Of a stretch of DNA of 64,000 nucleotides, positions 23,852 through 33,245 are shown piece after piece. The number at the start of each line of letters is the position of its first letter. Position 1 is the stretch's first letter. A program made the translations under genes and the position numbers. The stretch is taken from positions 1,488,001-1,552,000 of the forward strand of contig OZ244921.1 in assembly GCA_965221755.1 (NCBI GenBank), given 5' to 3'. This stretch comes from Azophilus sp965221755. Lineage in GTDB: Bacteria > Pseudomonadota > Gammaproteobacteria > Pseudomonadales > Azotimanducaceae. Under the pieces are notes generated by a model. The model made no database searches and was not told where the DNA came from. It saw nothing but the letters and a program-made list of their open reading frames with translations.

Positions 23852-24101
23852 GCCCGCGCCGTGCGGGCGTGGTTTGCGGCTGAGGGATGATGCGCTGGCC
23901 GTCGCAGACACCCTTCGGAATCTTGACGTTGAAACTGCGATTGGTGGTGGCCAGGCGCCCGTGCCCGTCGATTTCGGGCACCTGAAGCGAGAGGCTGCGC
24001 GTTGCGCCCGCGTAGGCGTTCCTCCAAGTCGATGACCACCTTCGCCCGTAAGTCCTGCCCCTTCGTGCGGGACTGCGCGAAGCCCGTCGGCTCGCGTGAG
24101 T

Positions 24102-25423
24102 TTAAAGGAGCGCCGACAAGGCCAGCGCGATCCCCAGGAAGGACAGGAAGCCAGCCACGTCGGTGACGGTGGTGAGAATGATCGAGGAGGCGGTAGCCGG
24201 ATCCTGGCCCAGCCGGGTGAGCAGCATCGGCACCAAGGCGCCTGCTGCGCCTGCCGTGGGTATGGCGACCAGCATGGCCAGCGATATCACCAAGGCGAGG
24301 CCGGTGGAGCCGCTCCAAACATAGACGCCAGCCCCGCAAACGGCCGCCAGCGCCAGACCGTTGAGGAAGCCGGCCGCCAATTCCTTGACCAGAAGGCGCC
24401 GCAGGTCGCGAGTGCCGACCTCGCGCAGGGCCAGACCGCGCGCCGTCACCGCCAAGGCTTGGGCGCCGGCGTTGCCGCCTTGGCCGGCAACCACCGGCAG
24501 CAGCACGGCAAGGGCCGTGAACTGGGCGATCAGCCCTTCGAACAGCGCCACCACGACCGAAGCCAGAAACGCCGTGAGCAGGTTGATCTGCAGCCAGGGC
24601 AGGCGCCGCCGCACCGCGAAGCCCGGTGTGGACGTGGCCTGTTCATCGGCGCTGGCTCCCACCATGGTCTGCATGTCGGCGCTGACCGATTCGCCTATCG
24701 CGTCAAAGAGCCGGTCGTGGCGCACCACCCCCCAAAGCCGGTTGCCGCTGTCCACCACCGGCAGTGAATCGGTGCGGGCCGGTCAAGCAGCTCCACCACT
24801 TCGTCCCGGGGAGCGACCACATCGACCGCTGGGGCGGGGCTGGCGAGCGAACCGACCCGATCCGTCGGGTCGGCGAGCGCCAAGGCCTGCATTTCCACCC
24901 GTCCGTCCAACTGCCGCGCGGAATCCAGAAGATAAAGCCATCTGACGCCGCGCAGGGGAGACGAACGCACCCGCTCGATGGCATCGGCCACCTTCATTTC
25001 TCGGGTCAAGGTGCAGACCCTCCGGTCCATAAGGCGTCCAGCGGCGCTGGCGGGCAGGTCAACAAGCCGGTCGAGTTCACGGCCAAGCGACTTCGGCAGT
25101 TGCTCGCGGAGTTCCTTACGCCGCTCGTCCGACAGGCCTGTCATCAGGCTCAGGGCGAGATGGGTCGGCGCTGCGGCGACGATCTGCGCTTGATCCGCGC
25201 CGGGCTGTGCGTCAAACACAGCTGAGGACCGCGTCGGCGGAAGCCTGTCGAGGATGTCCAGACGGCTCGCCAAGCTCAGCTCGTCGATCTCCTCGGCAAG
25301 CGTGGCTTCGTCCATATCCTCGAGCGCGGCAACGGCTTCCGCCGGAAAGCGGGCGATGAAGTCGTCGCGGACGGTGGCCGACAACCGTGTGCGTTGCAGG
25401 GACGTTTCGACAGCGGCGCTCAC
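24102..25423 (-). pseudogene. mgtE: Magnesium transporter MgtE, interrupted by one frameshift
   Basis: Encodes an MgtE-type Mg2+ channel in two frames. The first part (25423 to about 24780) has an N-domain (FPAEAVAALEDMDEATLAEE, SRLDILDRLPP) and the first CBS motif with GRLMDRRVCTLTREMKVADA. The second (about 24780 to 24102) continues DSLPVVDSGNRLWGVVRHDR and carries the five-helix transmembrane domain with LLPVVAGQGGNAGAQ and a C-terminal GFLSFLGIALALS helix. Restoring one G in the CGGCC run near 24778-24784 joins LLDR to ARTDSLPVVD and yields about 440 residues, the normal length. It is either a real inactivating mutation or a sequencing or assembly error. The GTG start overlaps the upstream gene's stop (GTGA). 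Confidence 0.85.
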
Positions 25424-26166
25424 GGCACCCGTCTCTCCGCTGCGGCGAGCGTGGGCAGTTCGACCAGCAGTTCAAGCATCGTGGCGACCAGTGCGGCGAG
25501 CATCGGCGGAGCATCGGCATCAGGCGCCGTTGAGACATCGGGCAACCGGGATCGGTGCAGCAGCCCGATGGGGCGCGACCGACCATCGACGATCGGCAGG
25601 CATCGCTCGTTGCTTAAGGCAAACTCAACGACGGCTGCGGACAGGTGGGCGCCGGCCGGCAAAGCGCGAACCGGTTCCAAGCACTCCCGCACCGACCCGC
25701 CAAGGCCGCGCAGCAGCGCGAGACGCTCATCCAGCCGACCGGCCAGACGGCCTTCCTGGTCCACCACCAACAAGGGATCGCGGTCCCCCGTTGCGGACAG
25801 GCCCAGGGCCTGCACGGCATCGGCAATGGACTGCGCATCGCTCACGACGGCGACGCCCGCATCCGCCCACGCCCCCACACTGGCATCGGGGAAGGCGCAG
25901 CAACGCTCAAGATCCCTGCGCCGTCCGACGGGCAGCCCGTCGGCAAGGTCGGCGCGGCGCGACGGGTTCAGGCGCCGCGCCAGCCGCACGGCGGATTGGA
26001 GGTCGGCCTCGGACAGCCATTGGACGAGTTCGCTGTCGGATGAGCGATCCAACAACTCCTCGGCCACGCCCTTCGGCAGGTGTGCGACAACGGCCGACAG
26101 CACCGATTTGGGCAAGGAGGCGAGCAGCGCACTTAGGGCGGGGCCGTCCGCTCCCGCGACGGCCAA
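25420..26166 (-). CDS. Soluble MgtE N-domain/CBS-like protein
   Basis: 248-residue protein resembling only the cytosolic part of MgtE: a helical N-domain (residues about 10-95; LLASLPKSVLSAVVAHLPKG and EELLDRSSDSELVQWL) and a CBS pair (about 105-240; DPLLVVDQEGRLAGRLDERL, SNERCLPIVDGRSRPIGLL). There is no transmembrane domain. Its stop overlaps the GTG of mgtE by 4 nt, so the two are coupled. The known MgtE cytosolic domain senses Mg2+ and gates the pore; a separate copy could be a regulatory subunit, which is inference. The start is uncertain: TTG at 26166 is the most upstream conventional codon in this frame. A decayed gene that lost its transmembrane part is an alternative. Confidence 0.72.
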   Translation of the reverse strand: MAVAGADGPALSALLASLPKSVLSAVVAHLPKGVAEELLDRSSDSELVQWLSEADLQSAVRLARRLNPSRRADLADGLPVGRRRDLERCCAFPDASVGAWADAGVAVVSDAQSIADAVQALGLSATGDRDPLLVVDQEGRLAGRLDERLALLRGLGGSVRECLEPVRALPAGAHLSAAVVEFALSNERCLPIVDGRSRPIGLLHRSRLPDVSTAPDADAPPMLAALVATMLELLVELPTLAAAERRVP

Positions 26167-26564
26167 CGCGAATTCAGCGGGATGGCCACCCCGCTGGCCA
26201 ATACAGCCAAGCCGACCAGTTCGGAACTGGCCTCAAGCTCACCAATTCGTTCATTTGAAGGCGGCTCATGCGCCCGATCGCAGTGCCTCCTCAAGCTTCC
26301 AATGCGCTTTCCTCAGCACCGAGTTCCGCCATCGCCGACCAGTCGGTCCGCCCGAACATCGGTTGGATAGAGTGGCGCTTCAAACGCCGGGTGAAGCAAG
26401 GGGAACGGCAATGCGAGGGGGCGGAACGCAATGAGTAGGACGGTCATGCGGGTACTATACTAGCCGGATACATTGGATTGGGCGGCTTGCGCGACAACGC
26501 CGCTCTCATGCAACTTCCGCTTGAGACATCGCATGGAGCGCTTTCACCATCTCCGTAGAACCAC
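26167..26564. other. Intergenic region before sulP
   Basis: About 400 bp between the divergent MgtE-like and SulP genes. No protein was recognised. A TATACT sequence near 26454 could be a -10 element for sulP, but no good -35 is visible. Confidence 0.35.
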
Positions 26565-28532
26565 ATGGCAAGCCCCGCTCTGAATCGCTCGCTTGAGTTT
26601 GTCCGCGGCCTGCTGGGCAACGTCTCACCCTTCCTGAATTGGATCCGGGAGCTCAGGAATCCCGCCGTGCTCAGGGCCGACCTCACGGCCGGCGTCACTG
26701 TGGCGCTGGTGCTCGTTCCGCAATCCATGGCCTATGCGCAACTGGCCGGCCTGCCGCCCCACCACGGCCTGTACGCCGCCTTCCTGCCCGTTGCCGTCGC
26801 CAGCCTGTTCGGCTCCTCACGGCAACTCGCCACTGGCCCGGTGGCGGTCGTCTCGCTGCTGACCGCCTCCGCGCTGGGGCCGCTGGCGGCTGACAACCCG
26901 GACGCCTACCTAGGCTACGCGGTCGCCCTGGCCCTGCTGGTCGGGCTGGTGCAGTTGGCGCTTGGCATCATCCGCCTCGGCTTCATGATCGCCTTCCTGT
27001 CGCACCCGGTGGTGCTCGGCTTCACCAACGCCGCCGCCATCATCATTGCCACGTCGCAGCTCGGAAAGCTATTCGGCGTCGAAGCCGGGGCGGCGGAGCA
27101 GCACTACGACGCCGTCTGGCGGACGGCGGTGTTGGCGTTCGAGTCGCCGCACTGGCCCACCATCGGCATCACCCTGCTGGCGCTGGCAGTGATCCTGGGG
27201 GTCAAGCGCCATTCGGCAAACTGGCCGAACGTGCTCATCGCGGTCGCCGTCACCACGCTGGCGTCCTGGGCCTTGGGGTTTGAGAAGGCCGGCGGCGAGG
27301 TGGTTGGCAACATCCCCCGAGGGCTGCCCGGCTTCGCGTGGCCGCAGATGGACTTTGCCGCCGCCACGCAACTGCTGGGGATCGCCGTAACCATCGCCCT
27401 GATCGGCTTCATGGAAGCCATATCCATCGCCAAGGCGATGGCCGTACGGACGCGGCAGCGCCTTGATGCCAACCAGGAACTGATCGGGCAGGGCTTAGGC
27501 AATCTCACGGCGAGCTGCTTTCAGGGCTATGTCGTCGCCGGCTCGTTTTCCCGATCGGCGGTGAACTTCGAGTCCGGCGCCGTCACCGGCTTCTCCGCCG
27601 TGGTCACCAGTGCCACCTTGGGGCTGACGCTGCTGCTGCTGACGCCGCTGCTGCATCACCTGCCGCAAGCCACTCTGGGGACCATCATCATCATGGCGGT
27701 CGGCGGACTGGTCAAGGTGAAGCCCATGATCCACGCTTGGAAGGCGCAAAAGCACGACGGCATCGTGGCGCTGACCACGTTCGTGCTGACGCTGGCCTTT
27801 GCGCCCAACCTCGAGACCGGCATCGTGGCCGGCGTGCTGCTGTCCCTTGGGCTTTACATTTACCGCACCATGAGCCCGCGCATCTATTCGCTGTCGCGCC
27901 ACCGGGACGGCAGCTTGCGCCAAACGGGCCGCAGTGAGGAGCCGCAGTGTCCGAAAATCGCGATCCTGCGCTTTGAGGGGCCGCTGTTCTTCGCCAACAC
28001 GACCTATTTTGAAAACAAGGTGCTCGAACGGGTGGCGGCCATGCCCGAGTTGACCTGCATCATTGTCGATGCGGTGGCTATCAATGAACTCGACGCCACC
28101 GGCGAAGCCATGCTGCGCGCGCTCTCGGAAATGCTGGCCAGCCGCAACATCGAGGTCTTGTTTGCCCGAGCGCAAGGCAAGGTGGTGAGGGCCCTGCGCC
28201 GCACCGGCTTCATCGACCAAGAGGGCGAGAACCGCTTTTTTCACAGCCGGGGGGATGCGTTGCGGCGCGCCCGGCAGCGGCTGCGTCAACAGGACAACAC
28301 GGATTGCCCGGCCGAGGGCTGCCAAGCCAGCGAGCTGGCGGGTTGCTTGCTGCGGGAGCAGCGCAAGCAGCCAAGCGGAGCGGGCCAGCCGTCGATTTCC
28401 GCAGCCGCCTCCAAATTCGAATCTAGTGGCGCGGGGCCGACGCAATTGACGTCAGCAACAACCCCGAACGATCTGAGCGCAAGCGAGCAGCACCGGGGTC
28501 ATTCGGGCTCCTCGACGGACGCCACTTCATAG
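26565..28532 (+). CDS. SulP (SLC26) family anion transporter with STAS domain
   Basis: Inner-membrane anion transporter of the SulP family; members move sulfate, bicarbonate or dicarboxylates. Residues about 30-430 hold the membrane domain: the SulP signature VALVLVPQSMAYAQLAGLPP near 50-70, GLYAAFLPVAVASLFGSSRQ, then LGFTNAAAIIIATSQLGKLF, and SFSRSAVNFESGAVTG near 325-340. The cytosolic STAS domain (about 460-570) ends in ALRRTGFIDQEGENRFFHS. Beyond residue about 580 lies an unusual 80-residue low-complexity tail that includes a GCCAGC / GCTGGC hairpin in DNA. The tail's last 34 bp overlap the convergent gene. Substrate cannot be read from sequence. Confidence 0.93.
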   Translation: MASPALNRSLEFVRGLLGNVSPFLNWIRELRNPAVLRADLTAGVTVALVLVPQSMAYAQLAGLPPHHGLYAAFLPVAVASLFGSSRQLATGPVAVVSLLTASALGPLAADNPDAYLGYAVALALLVGLVQLALGIIRLGFMIAFLSHPVVLGFTNAAAIIIATSQLGKLFGVEAGAAEQHYDAVWRTAVLAFESPHWPTIGITLLALAVILGVKRHSANWPNVLIAVAVTTLASWALGFEKAGGEVVGNIPRGLPGFAWPQMDFAAATQLLGIAVTIALIGFMEAISIAKAMAVRTRQRLDANQELIGQGLGNLTASCFQGYVVAGSFSRSAVNFESGAVTGFSAVVTSATLGLTLLLLTPLLHHLPQATLGTIIIMAVGGLVKVKPMIHAWKAQKHDGIVALTTFVLTLAFAPNLETGIVAGVLLSLGLYIYRTMSPRIYSLSRHRDGSLRQTGRSEEPQCPKIAILRFEGPLFFANTTYFENKVLERVAAMPELTCIIVDAVAINELDATGEAMLRALSEMLASRNIEVLFARAQGKVVRALRRTGFIDQEGENRFFHSRGDALRRARQRLRQQDNTDCPAEGCQASELAGCLLREQRKQPSGAGQPSISAAASKFESSGAGPTQLTSATTPNDLSASEQHRGHSGSSTDATS

Positions 28533-29632
28533 AGGGGATCGGCCTCCAGTTCGCTTTCGTGGGTGACGATCCCCTCCTGCACTGCGGTCACCTCGCCGAA
28601 GCGGGCCAAGTGGAACAGCGCCTCCCCCTCATTGACGGGCGGCAGCCGGTTGATGCCGATCACGATGCCCTCGAACGGCGCGCGCATGACCGCGTCGTCG
28701 GACGAAAACGGCGCCGACACCACACCGAGCGCATCTTGGGCACCGACTTGGGCGCCGAGGCGCACGAGGGGACGGAACAAACCGTCCGTGGGCGCCCGGA
28801 TCCAACGCGTGGAGTTGGCCACGTAGGGTTCGCTGCGCGCCGTGCGCGCCCGCCGCGCCGGCAGCATGTCCAGGCCGCGCATGACGTTGACCACCCCCCG
28901 CACGCCGGCCACCACGCACTTCTCATCAAGCCGCAGCGCCTCGCCCGCTTCGTAGGTGATCACCGGAATCCCGTGGCGCCCCGCCTCCGCGCGCAAGGTC
29001 TTGTCGAGCGGCTCGGAATTGACGATGACCGGGATCGAAAAGTCGCGGGCCATCTCCTCGACGCCCGGATGATCGAGAGCGGCGCGAATCTGCGGCAGGT
29101 TGTCGCGATGCACCGCACCGGTATGGAGGTCGATGGCGTGGGTGCAGCGCATGACCACGGAGCCGAAGAACACGTTGGCCATGCGCGAAGCCAAGGAGCC
29201 GTTCTCGCTGCCGGGGAAGCTGCGGTTGAGGTCTCGGCGATCCGGCAAGTAGCGGGACTTGTTGAGGAATCCGAACAGATTCACCGTCGGCACCAGCACC
29301 AGAGTGCCGAACAGCCGGTCCAAGGCCGTGAGCGTTCGCAGGCGCCGGATGATCTCGATGCCGTTGAGCTCATCGCCGTGAATCCCGGCTGACACCAGCA
29401 GCGTCGGCCCCTGCCAGCGGCCGTGAATCACCTCCACCGTCAGGTCGAGCGGGGTCTGCGTGTAAAGCTGCGCCATGGGCAGCTCGAACTGCAGCCGTTC
29501 GCCGCGCCGCACCCTCCGGCCAGCGATTTCGAACGGCTCCTGCAGCACACCCACCTTACGCCTAGCGCGCGTCGCGCCTGCTTCTTTTTTCAGCGCGGGC
29601 TTCACCGGCGCTGCGCGTTTAGCCTGAGCCAC
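28499..29632 (-). CDS. Succinylglutamate desuccinylase/aspartoacylase-family protein
   Basis: M14-like zinc deacylase of the AstE/AspA family, third gene of an operon with rimK and a retropepsin-like protease. It contains the zinc-binding LLVSAGIHGDELNGIE segment, VPTVNLFGFLNKSRYLPDRR with DLNRSFPG, the second-histidine motif HAIDLHTGAVHRDNLPQ, and ITYEAGEALRLDE. The C-terminal third has a biotinyl-like fold region (RWIRAPTDGLFRP, PFEGIVIGI). GTG at 29632 is chosen because it leaves a 14-nt overlap with rimK; ATG at 29698 in the same frame would overlap by 80 nt. Substrate unknown; a role in reversing or tuning RimK-type peptide modification is inference. Confidence 0.88.
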   Translation of the reverse strand: MAQAKRAAPVKPALKKEAGATRARRKVGVLQEPFEIAGRRVRRGERLQFELPMAQLYTQTPLDLTVEVIHGRWQGPTLLVSAGIHGDELNGIEIIRRLRTLTALDRLFGTLVLVPTVNLFGFLNKSRYLPDRRDLNRSFPGSENGSLASRMANVFFGSVVMRCTHAIDLHTGAVHRDNLPQIRAALDHPGVEEMARDFSIPVIVNSEPLDKTLRAEAGRHGIPVITYEAGEALRLDEKCVVAGVRGVVNVMRGLDMLPARRARTARSEPYVANSTRWIRAPTDGLFRPLVRLGAQVGAQDALGVVSAPFSSDDAVMRAPFEGIVIGINRLPPVNEGEALFHLARFGEVTAVQEGIVTHESELEADPLYEVASVEEPE

Positions 29633-30524
29633 GCGTGCGAGTCCTGCCTTGCTTGGCGTTGCGTTCAATGAATTCGATGACGCGGCTCGCCACGTCAACG
29701 CCGGAAGCCTCCTCGATGCCTTCCAAGCCAGGTGAGCTGTTCACCTCCAGCACAAGCGGCCCATGACTGGAGCGGATCAGGTCCACCCCGGCGATGTTCA
29801 GCCCCATGGTTCTTGCCGCCGCCACCGCCGTGCGCCGTTCGGCGGGCGAGATCTTGGCCAACTCCGCACTGCCCCCACGGTGCAGATTGGAACGGAACTC
29901 GCCGGGTTGGGCCTGCCGGCGCATCGCCGCAACCACCTTGTCTCCGACTATGAAGCATCGAACATCGGCACCGCCGGCTTCTTCGATGTACTCCTGAACC
30001 ATGATGTTGACGTCAATGCCGAAGAACGCCTCCATGACGCTCTCCGCAGCCTTGCGGGTCTCGCAGAGCACCACGCCCACGCCTTGGGTCCCTTCGAGCA
30101 GCTTCACCACCAGCGGCGGACCGCCAACCATGTCGATCAGCCCAGGTATGTCGTCGGGGGTGTGCGCAAAGCCGGTGACCGGCATGCCGATATCGCGCCG
30201 CGCCAGCAGTTGCATGGAGCGCAGCTTGTCCCGGGAGCGGGCGATGGCCACCGATTCGTTGACGGCATAGACACCCATCATCTCGAACTGGCGCACCACG
30301 GCGGTGCCGTAGAAGGTGATCGACGCACCGATGCGCGGAATCACCGCATCGACCGCAGGCAATGGCTCGCCCCGGTAACGAATGGTCGGTTTCGCGGTCG
30401 CCATGTTCATGTAGCAGCGCAAGGTATCGACCACCGATGCCTCGTGGCCCCGCACCTTGGCCGCTTCCACGAGCCTGCGGGTGGAGTACAGTTTCCGACC
30501 GCGAGAGAGTATGACTATCTGCAT
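29619..30524 (-). CDS. rimK: ATP-grasp alpha-L-glutamate ligase RimK
   Basis: Adds glutamate residues to the C-terminus of ribosomal protein S6 (E. coli RimK) or makes poly-glutamate. 301 residues, matching E. coli. It starts MQIVILSRGRKLYSTRRLVE and shows PRIGASITFYGTAVVRQFEM near residue 70, SRDKLRSMQLLARRDIGMP near 100-115, the ATP-grasp KLLEGTQGVGVVL near 145, EYIEEAGGADVRCFIVG near 180, and the metal site VLEVNSSPGLEGIE near 265. ATG at 30524 was preferred over TTG at 30527. It lies between the protease-like gene upstream and the deacylase gene downstream; such rimK neighbourhoods are common in aquatic gammaproteobacteria. Confidence 0.96.
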   Translation of the reverse strand: MQIVILSRGRKLYSTRRLVEAAKVRGHEASVVDTLRCYMNMATAKPTIRYRGEPLPAVDAVIPRIGASITFYGTAVVRQFEMMGVYAVNESVAIARSRDKLRSMQLLARRDIGMPVTGFAHTPDDIPGLIDMVGGPPLVVKLLEGTQGVGVVLCETRKAAESVMEAFFGIDVNIMVQEYIEEAGGADVRCFIVGDKVVAAMRRQAQPGEFRSNLHRGGSAELAKISPAERRTAVAAARTMGLNIAGVDLIRSSHGPLVLEVNSSPGLEGIEEASGVDVASRVIEFIERNAKQGRTRTRGSG

Positions 30525-30556
30525 CAACCATCCTGTTGCCTAGTTGGGTTGCGCCA

Positions 30557-30994
30557 TCATAGTCTTTTCCCCGCCCCGCCCGAAGTCAGATAGGACCGTC
30601 CTGGATCCACTAGGAAGCGCCTGCGCACGGCGGTGCGGCCGATCAGCATGGGAAAGTTCATGTCATGACGGGGGGTCAGCGTCAACTCCACGGACCACTC
30701 GTCATTGCCCAAGCGCAGCATCGTTTCGATGAGATAGCGCTCTTCGGCGTGGCCACCGGAATTGCGCACAGTCCGCTGGTCCTTGATTGGCATGCGGAAA
30801 GGGTCGCTCGCGTCAGGCAGATCATGCCTGTCCAATTCGAACTCGACCCATTCGGCGCCATCCACCTGCAATGGCCTGATACGTGCCGCATGCAGCGCTG
30901 AAGTGCGGGCACCCGTATCGATCTTGGCCTTGATCGGGTCTCTGTGCAGCAATGGGAGCACCACCCATTCGCGCCAGCCGATGGTCCGTCTCAT
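30557..30994 (-). CDS. rimB: Retropepsin-like 'ATP-dependent zinc protease' family protein (RimB-like)
   Basis: Small aspartic-protease-fold protein of the family annotated as ATP-dependent zinc protease; RimB of Pseudomonas cleaves the glutamate tails added by RimK. 145 residues starting MRRTIGWREWVVLPLLHRDP. The active-site Asp-Thr-Gly occurs in IKAKIDTGARTSALHA near residue 25, followed by VEFELDRHD, RYLIETMLRLGNDEWSVELT and NFPMLIGRTAVRRRFLVDP. The upstream open frame continues but is only debris of a duplicated MscS fragment. It is first in the operon with rimK 32 bp downstream. The RimB function is inferred from operon context. Confidence 0.88.
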   Translation of the reverse strand: MRRTIGWREWVVLPLLHRDPIKAKIDTGARTSALHAARIRPLQVDGAEWVEFELDRHDLPDASDPFRMPIKDQRTVRNSGGHAEERYLIETMLRLGNDEWSVELTLTPRHDMNFPMLIGRTAVRRRFLVDPGRSYLTSGGAGKRL

Positions 30995-31001
30995 GGACGC
31001 A

Positions 31002-31335
31002 CTAAGTCGGCTTTTCCCGCCCGCCATCGTGGATCTGCACTTCGAGTGGGGCGCTGGCGTCCAGATGGACGTCGCGCTGCGGAAAGGCGACCCCGACCCG
31101 CACGGTGCTGCGGATCGCCCGGTCAACGAGCGTCCAGTTGACCACCGTGCGCTCAAGCAGTTGACTGTTCGGCACCATGAGATGCACTCCGTCGATCCGG
31201 CGAATGCGGGTGGAGCGGTTGCCGATGCGCTCCACCGCGCCCCGCCAGTTCTCGATCTCGATGAAGTCGTCGATTCGGACCGGGCGTTCGGCCATGAGAA
31301 TCCAGCCGCTGATGAAGTTGTTGATGATGTTCTAA
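31002..31335 (-). pseudogene. Partial duplicate of the downstream MscS-family gene
   Basis: Encodes a segment nearly identical to the middle of the intact gene at 33371-34243: MAERPVRIDDFIEIENWRG, GNRSTRIRRIDGVHLMVPNS, VVNWTLVDRAIRSTVRVGVA. It then jumps to FPQRDVHLDASAPL. Compared with the intact copy, about 230 bp are missing between two GGCGAC sequences, and the 5' half is replaced after GTTGATGATGTTCT by an ATTGCATTCGTCGAG sequence. In the other copy that sequence lies upstream of the gene at about 34275. Only a few bases differ over roughly 250 bp, so the duplication is recent. It cannot encode a channel. Confidence 0.88.
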
Positions 31336-31559
31336 TTGCATTCGTCGAGTCCAAGCGGGGCCATGAAACGCAGCAATTCGCATTCATGCCCACAAATACG
31401 CTTCAGCCGATACGGAGTGGGCGCGCAAAGCCGCTGCGTTGTCCCGGCGGGTTTCCAATCGAGGTCGGGGCGTTCCGCGACGCCTTGGCCTGGCCCGCCC
31501 TCGGCTTCGCCACGCCGCCCAGCCGCTTCGAATCCGCATCCAGCTCAAGCGCGGCGGGA
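31336..31559. other. Further duplicated debris
   Basis: 31460-31530 resembles 34350-34415 (shared stretches such as GACGCCTTGG and CTCGGCTTCGCCAC), extending the duplication to both sides of the D-aminoacylase gene. No intact gene is present. Confidence 0.55.
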
Positions 31560-33245
31560 CTAATCGATAAGTTTGCCGGGCGTGGCCTCGGTCTGCGAAC
31601 CACCGTTGTGGACTTTAATGCCGCTAACATATGTCGCCACATATCCTGAGGAGGGCTGCACCAGCCGCTTGCCGCCCACTGGCAAGTCATAGTGCATCTC
31701 CGGCAAGCCAACATCGAGACGTTGGTAATCGATCACGTTGATGTCCGCATAGGCACCCACTTCCAACTTGCCCCGGCCTTCAAACCCATACAGCGAAGCA
31801 GGCTCCAATGTGAGTTTCCTAATCACTTCAGGCACGGACATTCGCTCGCCAAGCGAGCGGTCCCGCGTCCAATAGGCCAAGGTCGTGGTTGTGGCGCTGG
31901 CATCGCAAATTACCGAGCTGTGCGCCCCGGCATCGCCCAGGCCGAGGACGGAGCCTTCATAACGCATCATTTCCAGCATCGGCTCAAGCGAATACTCCGC
32001 ATAGTTGCCACTGGCGAGCAGCAGCACCCCACGGCCCCCATCGCGCATCAGGGCGTCAAACATGTAGCTGGCGGTGGATTGTCCGGCCCGCTCCGCGGAT
32101 GGGCCAACCGATGCGGATGACGACGGCTCGTAGTCCATGCGCTCGGGCATGGCAAACAACCGAGGGTACAAACGACCGAATCCACCGGGGTTCCCTTCCG
32201 CTTCCGCGACTATTTTTTCACGCCGATTCAGCAGTTCCGCAACCCGCTGCTTGATGGGCAGATCGGCGATTTCCCGATAGCTGAGGCATCTGGAAAACGG
32301 ATGAACCGCCGCTTCCCAAGTAATGATGGCGCCGGTGGGGCGGCCTAGGACTTGCGGGAATACCTTGATGCCCTCCTCCGCAGCCTGTTGCGTCTGCGCC
32401 AGCAGCCCACGCCAGCCGTGAGGGTCTTCGTTGGTTTGTTTGAGCGAGTAAGTCAGGGTGCAGCCGGTGGCCCGCGCAACTTCTATGGCCATGGCGATTT
32501 CCTCGTCCGCCAGCGGATACTGATTGAACTCCGGCGCGATTTGCAGAATGCGTCCGTGTGAGGCCAACGCCTCACCCAGTGCCAGATACTCATCCAGATT
32601 GGCATGCCGACTGGGCGCTGGAATGCCGGACTTGGTTTTTTGCCCGTGCAATCTGGTGGATCCGAGACCCGCTGCACCGGCGGCCAAGGCCTCATCCGCG
32701 ATGCGCGCCATGGCATCTATGTCATCCGTCGTGGCCGTCTCGCCGTCGATGGCCCGCTCGCCCATGACAAACACGCGCAAACAGGAGTGCGGGATCAAGC
32801 TCGCCACGTTCATGTCGAAACGACGGGAGCGCAAGACGTCCAGATACTCCGGAAACGATTCCCAGGTCCATGGCAGGCCTGCGTTCAACTGTTCCGCCGG
32901 AATGTCCTCCACGCCTTCCATCAAGGCCACTACGAATTCACGATGCTCCGGCTTGCAAGGCGCAAAGCCCACGCCGCAATTGCCCATCACCGTGGTGGTG
33001 ATGCCATGTCCGGAGTTGGGCTTGAGCCGGCGCTCCCAAGTGACATTGCCATCCAGATGAGAATGCACGTCGATAAAGCCAGGAGTGACCAACAAGCCTT
33101 GGGCATCAAGTCGCTCTTTGCTGCGCGCGCCTTCCAGATTGCCGATGGCGGCGATCCTGCCGTCCGCAACCGCCACGTCAGACACCTGCCCTTCAGCACC
33201 GCTGCCGTCGAAAACCTGTCCTTGAGTTATCACCAGATCGTACAT
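31560..33245 (-). CDS. N-acyl-D-amino-acid deacylase family amidohydrolase
   Basis: Zinc amidohydrolase of the D-aminoacylase group, releasing D-amino acids from N-acyl derivatives. 561 residues. The N-terminal composite beta-domain begins YDLVITQGQVFDGSG; the metal-binding HxH is TPGFIDVHSHLDGNVTW near residue 58; a conserved metal cysteine lies in TTVMGNCGVGFAPC near 90. The C-terminal part has GLGDAGAHSSVICDASATT near 445 with the catalytic aspartate, PEVIRKLTLEPASLYGFEGR and GAYADINVID. Such enzymes are numerous in bacteria degrading D-amino-acid peptides or amides; the exact substrate is not readable. It is flanked on both sides by the MscS duplication. Confidence 0.93.
   Translation of the reverse strand: MYDLVITQGQVFDGSGAEGQVSDVAVADGRIAAIGNLEGARSKERLDAQGLLVTPGFIDVHSHLDGNVTWERRLKPNSGHGITTTVMGNCGVGFAPCKPEHREFVVALMEGVEDIPAEQLNAGLPWTWESFPEYLDVLRSRRFDMNVASLIPHSCLRVFVMGERAIDGETATTDDIDAMARIADEALAAGAAGLGSTRLHGQKTKSGIPAPSRHANLDEYLALGEALASHGRILQIAPEFNQYPLADEEIAMAIEVARATGCTLTYSLKQTNEDPHGWRGLLAQTQQAAEEGIKVFPQVLGRPTGAIITWEAAVHPFSRCLSYREIADLPIKQRVAELLNRREKIVAEAEGNPGGFGRLYPRLFAMPERMDYEPSSSASVGPSAERAGQSTASYMFDALMRDGGRGVLLLASGNYAEYSLEPMLEMMRYEGSVLGLGDAGAHSSVICDASATTTTLAYWTRDRSLGERMSVPEVIRKLTLEPASLYGFEGRGKLEVGAYADINVIDYQRLDVGLPEMHYDLPVGGKRLVQPSSGYVATYVSGIKVHNGGSQTEATPGKLID

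Noticed and set aside
22281..24035. 584-codon plus-strand open frame spanning the TPR gene start, the gap and both hsp20 genes
   Set aside because: It runs antisense to two clear Hsp20 proteins and a TPR protein, has no family features, and is rich in Arg/Gln/His as expected of shadow translation in GC-rich DNA.
26260..26440. Short frames between the MgtE-like and SulP genes
   Set aside because: No family resemblance and no convincing ribosome-binding site.
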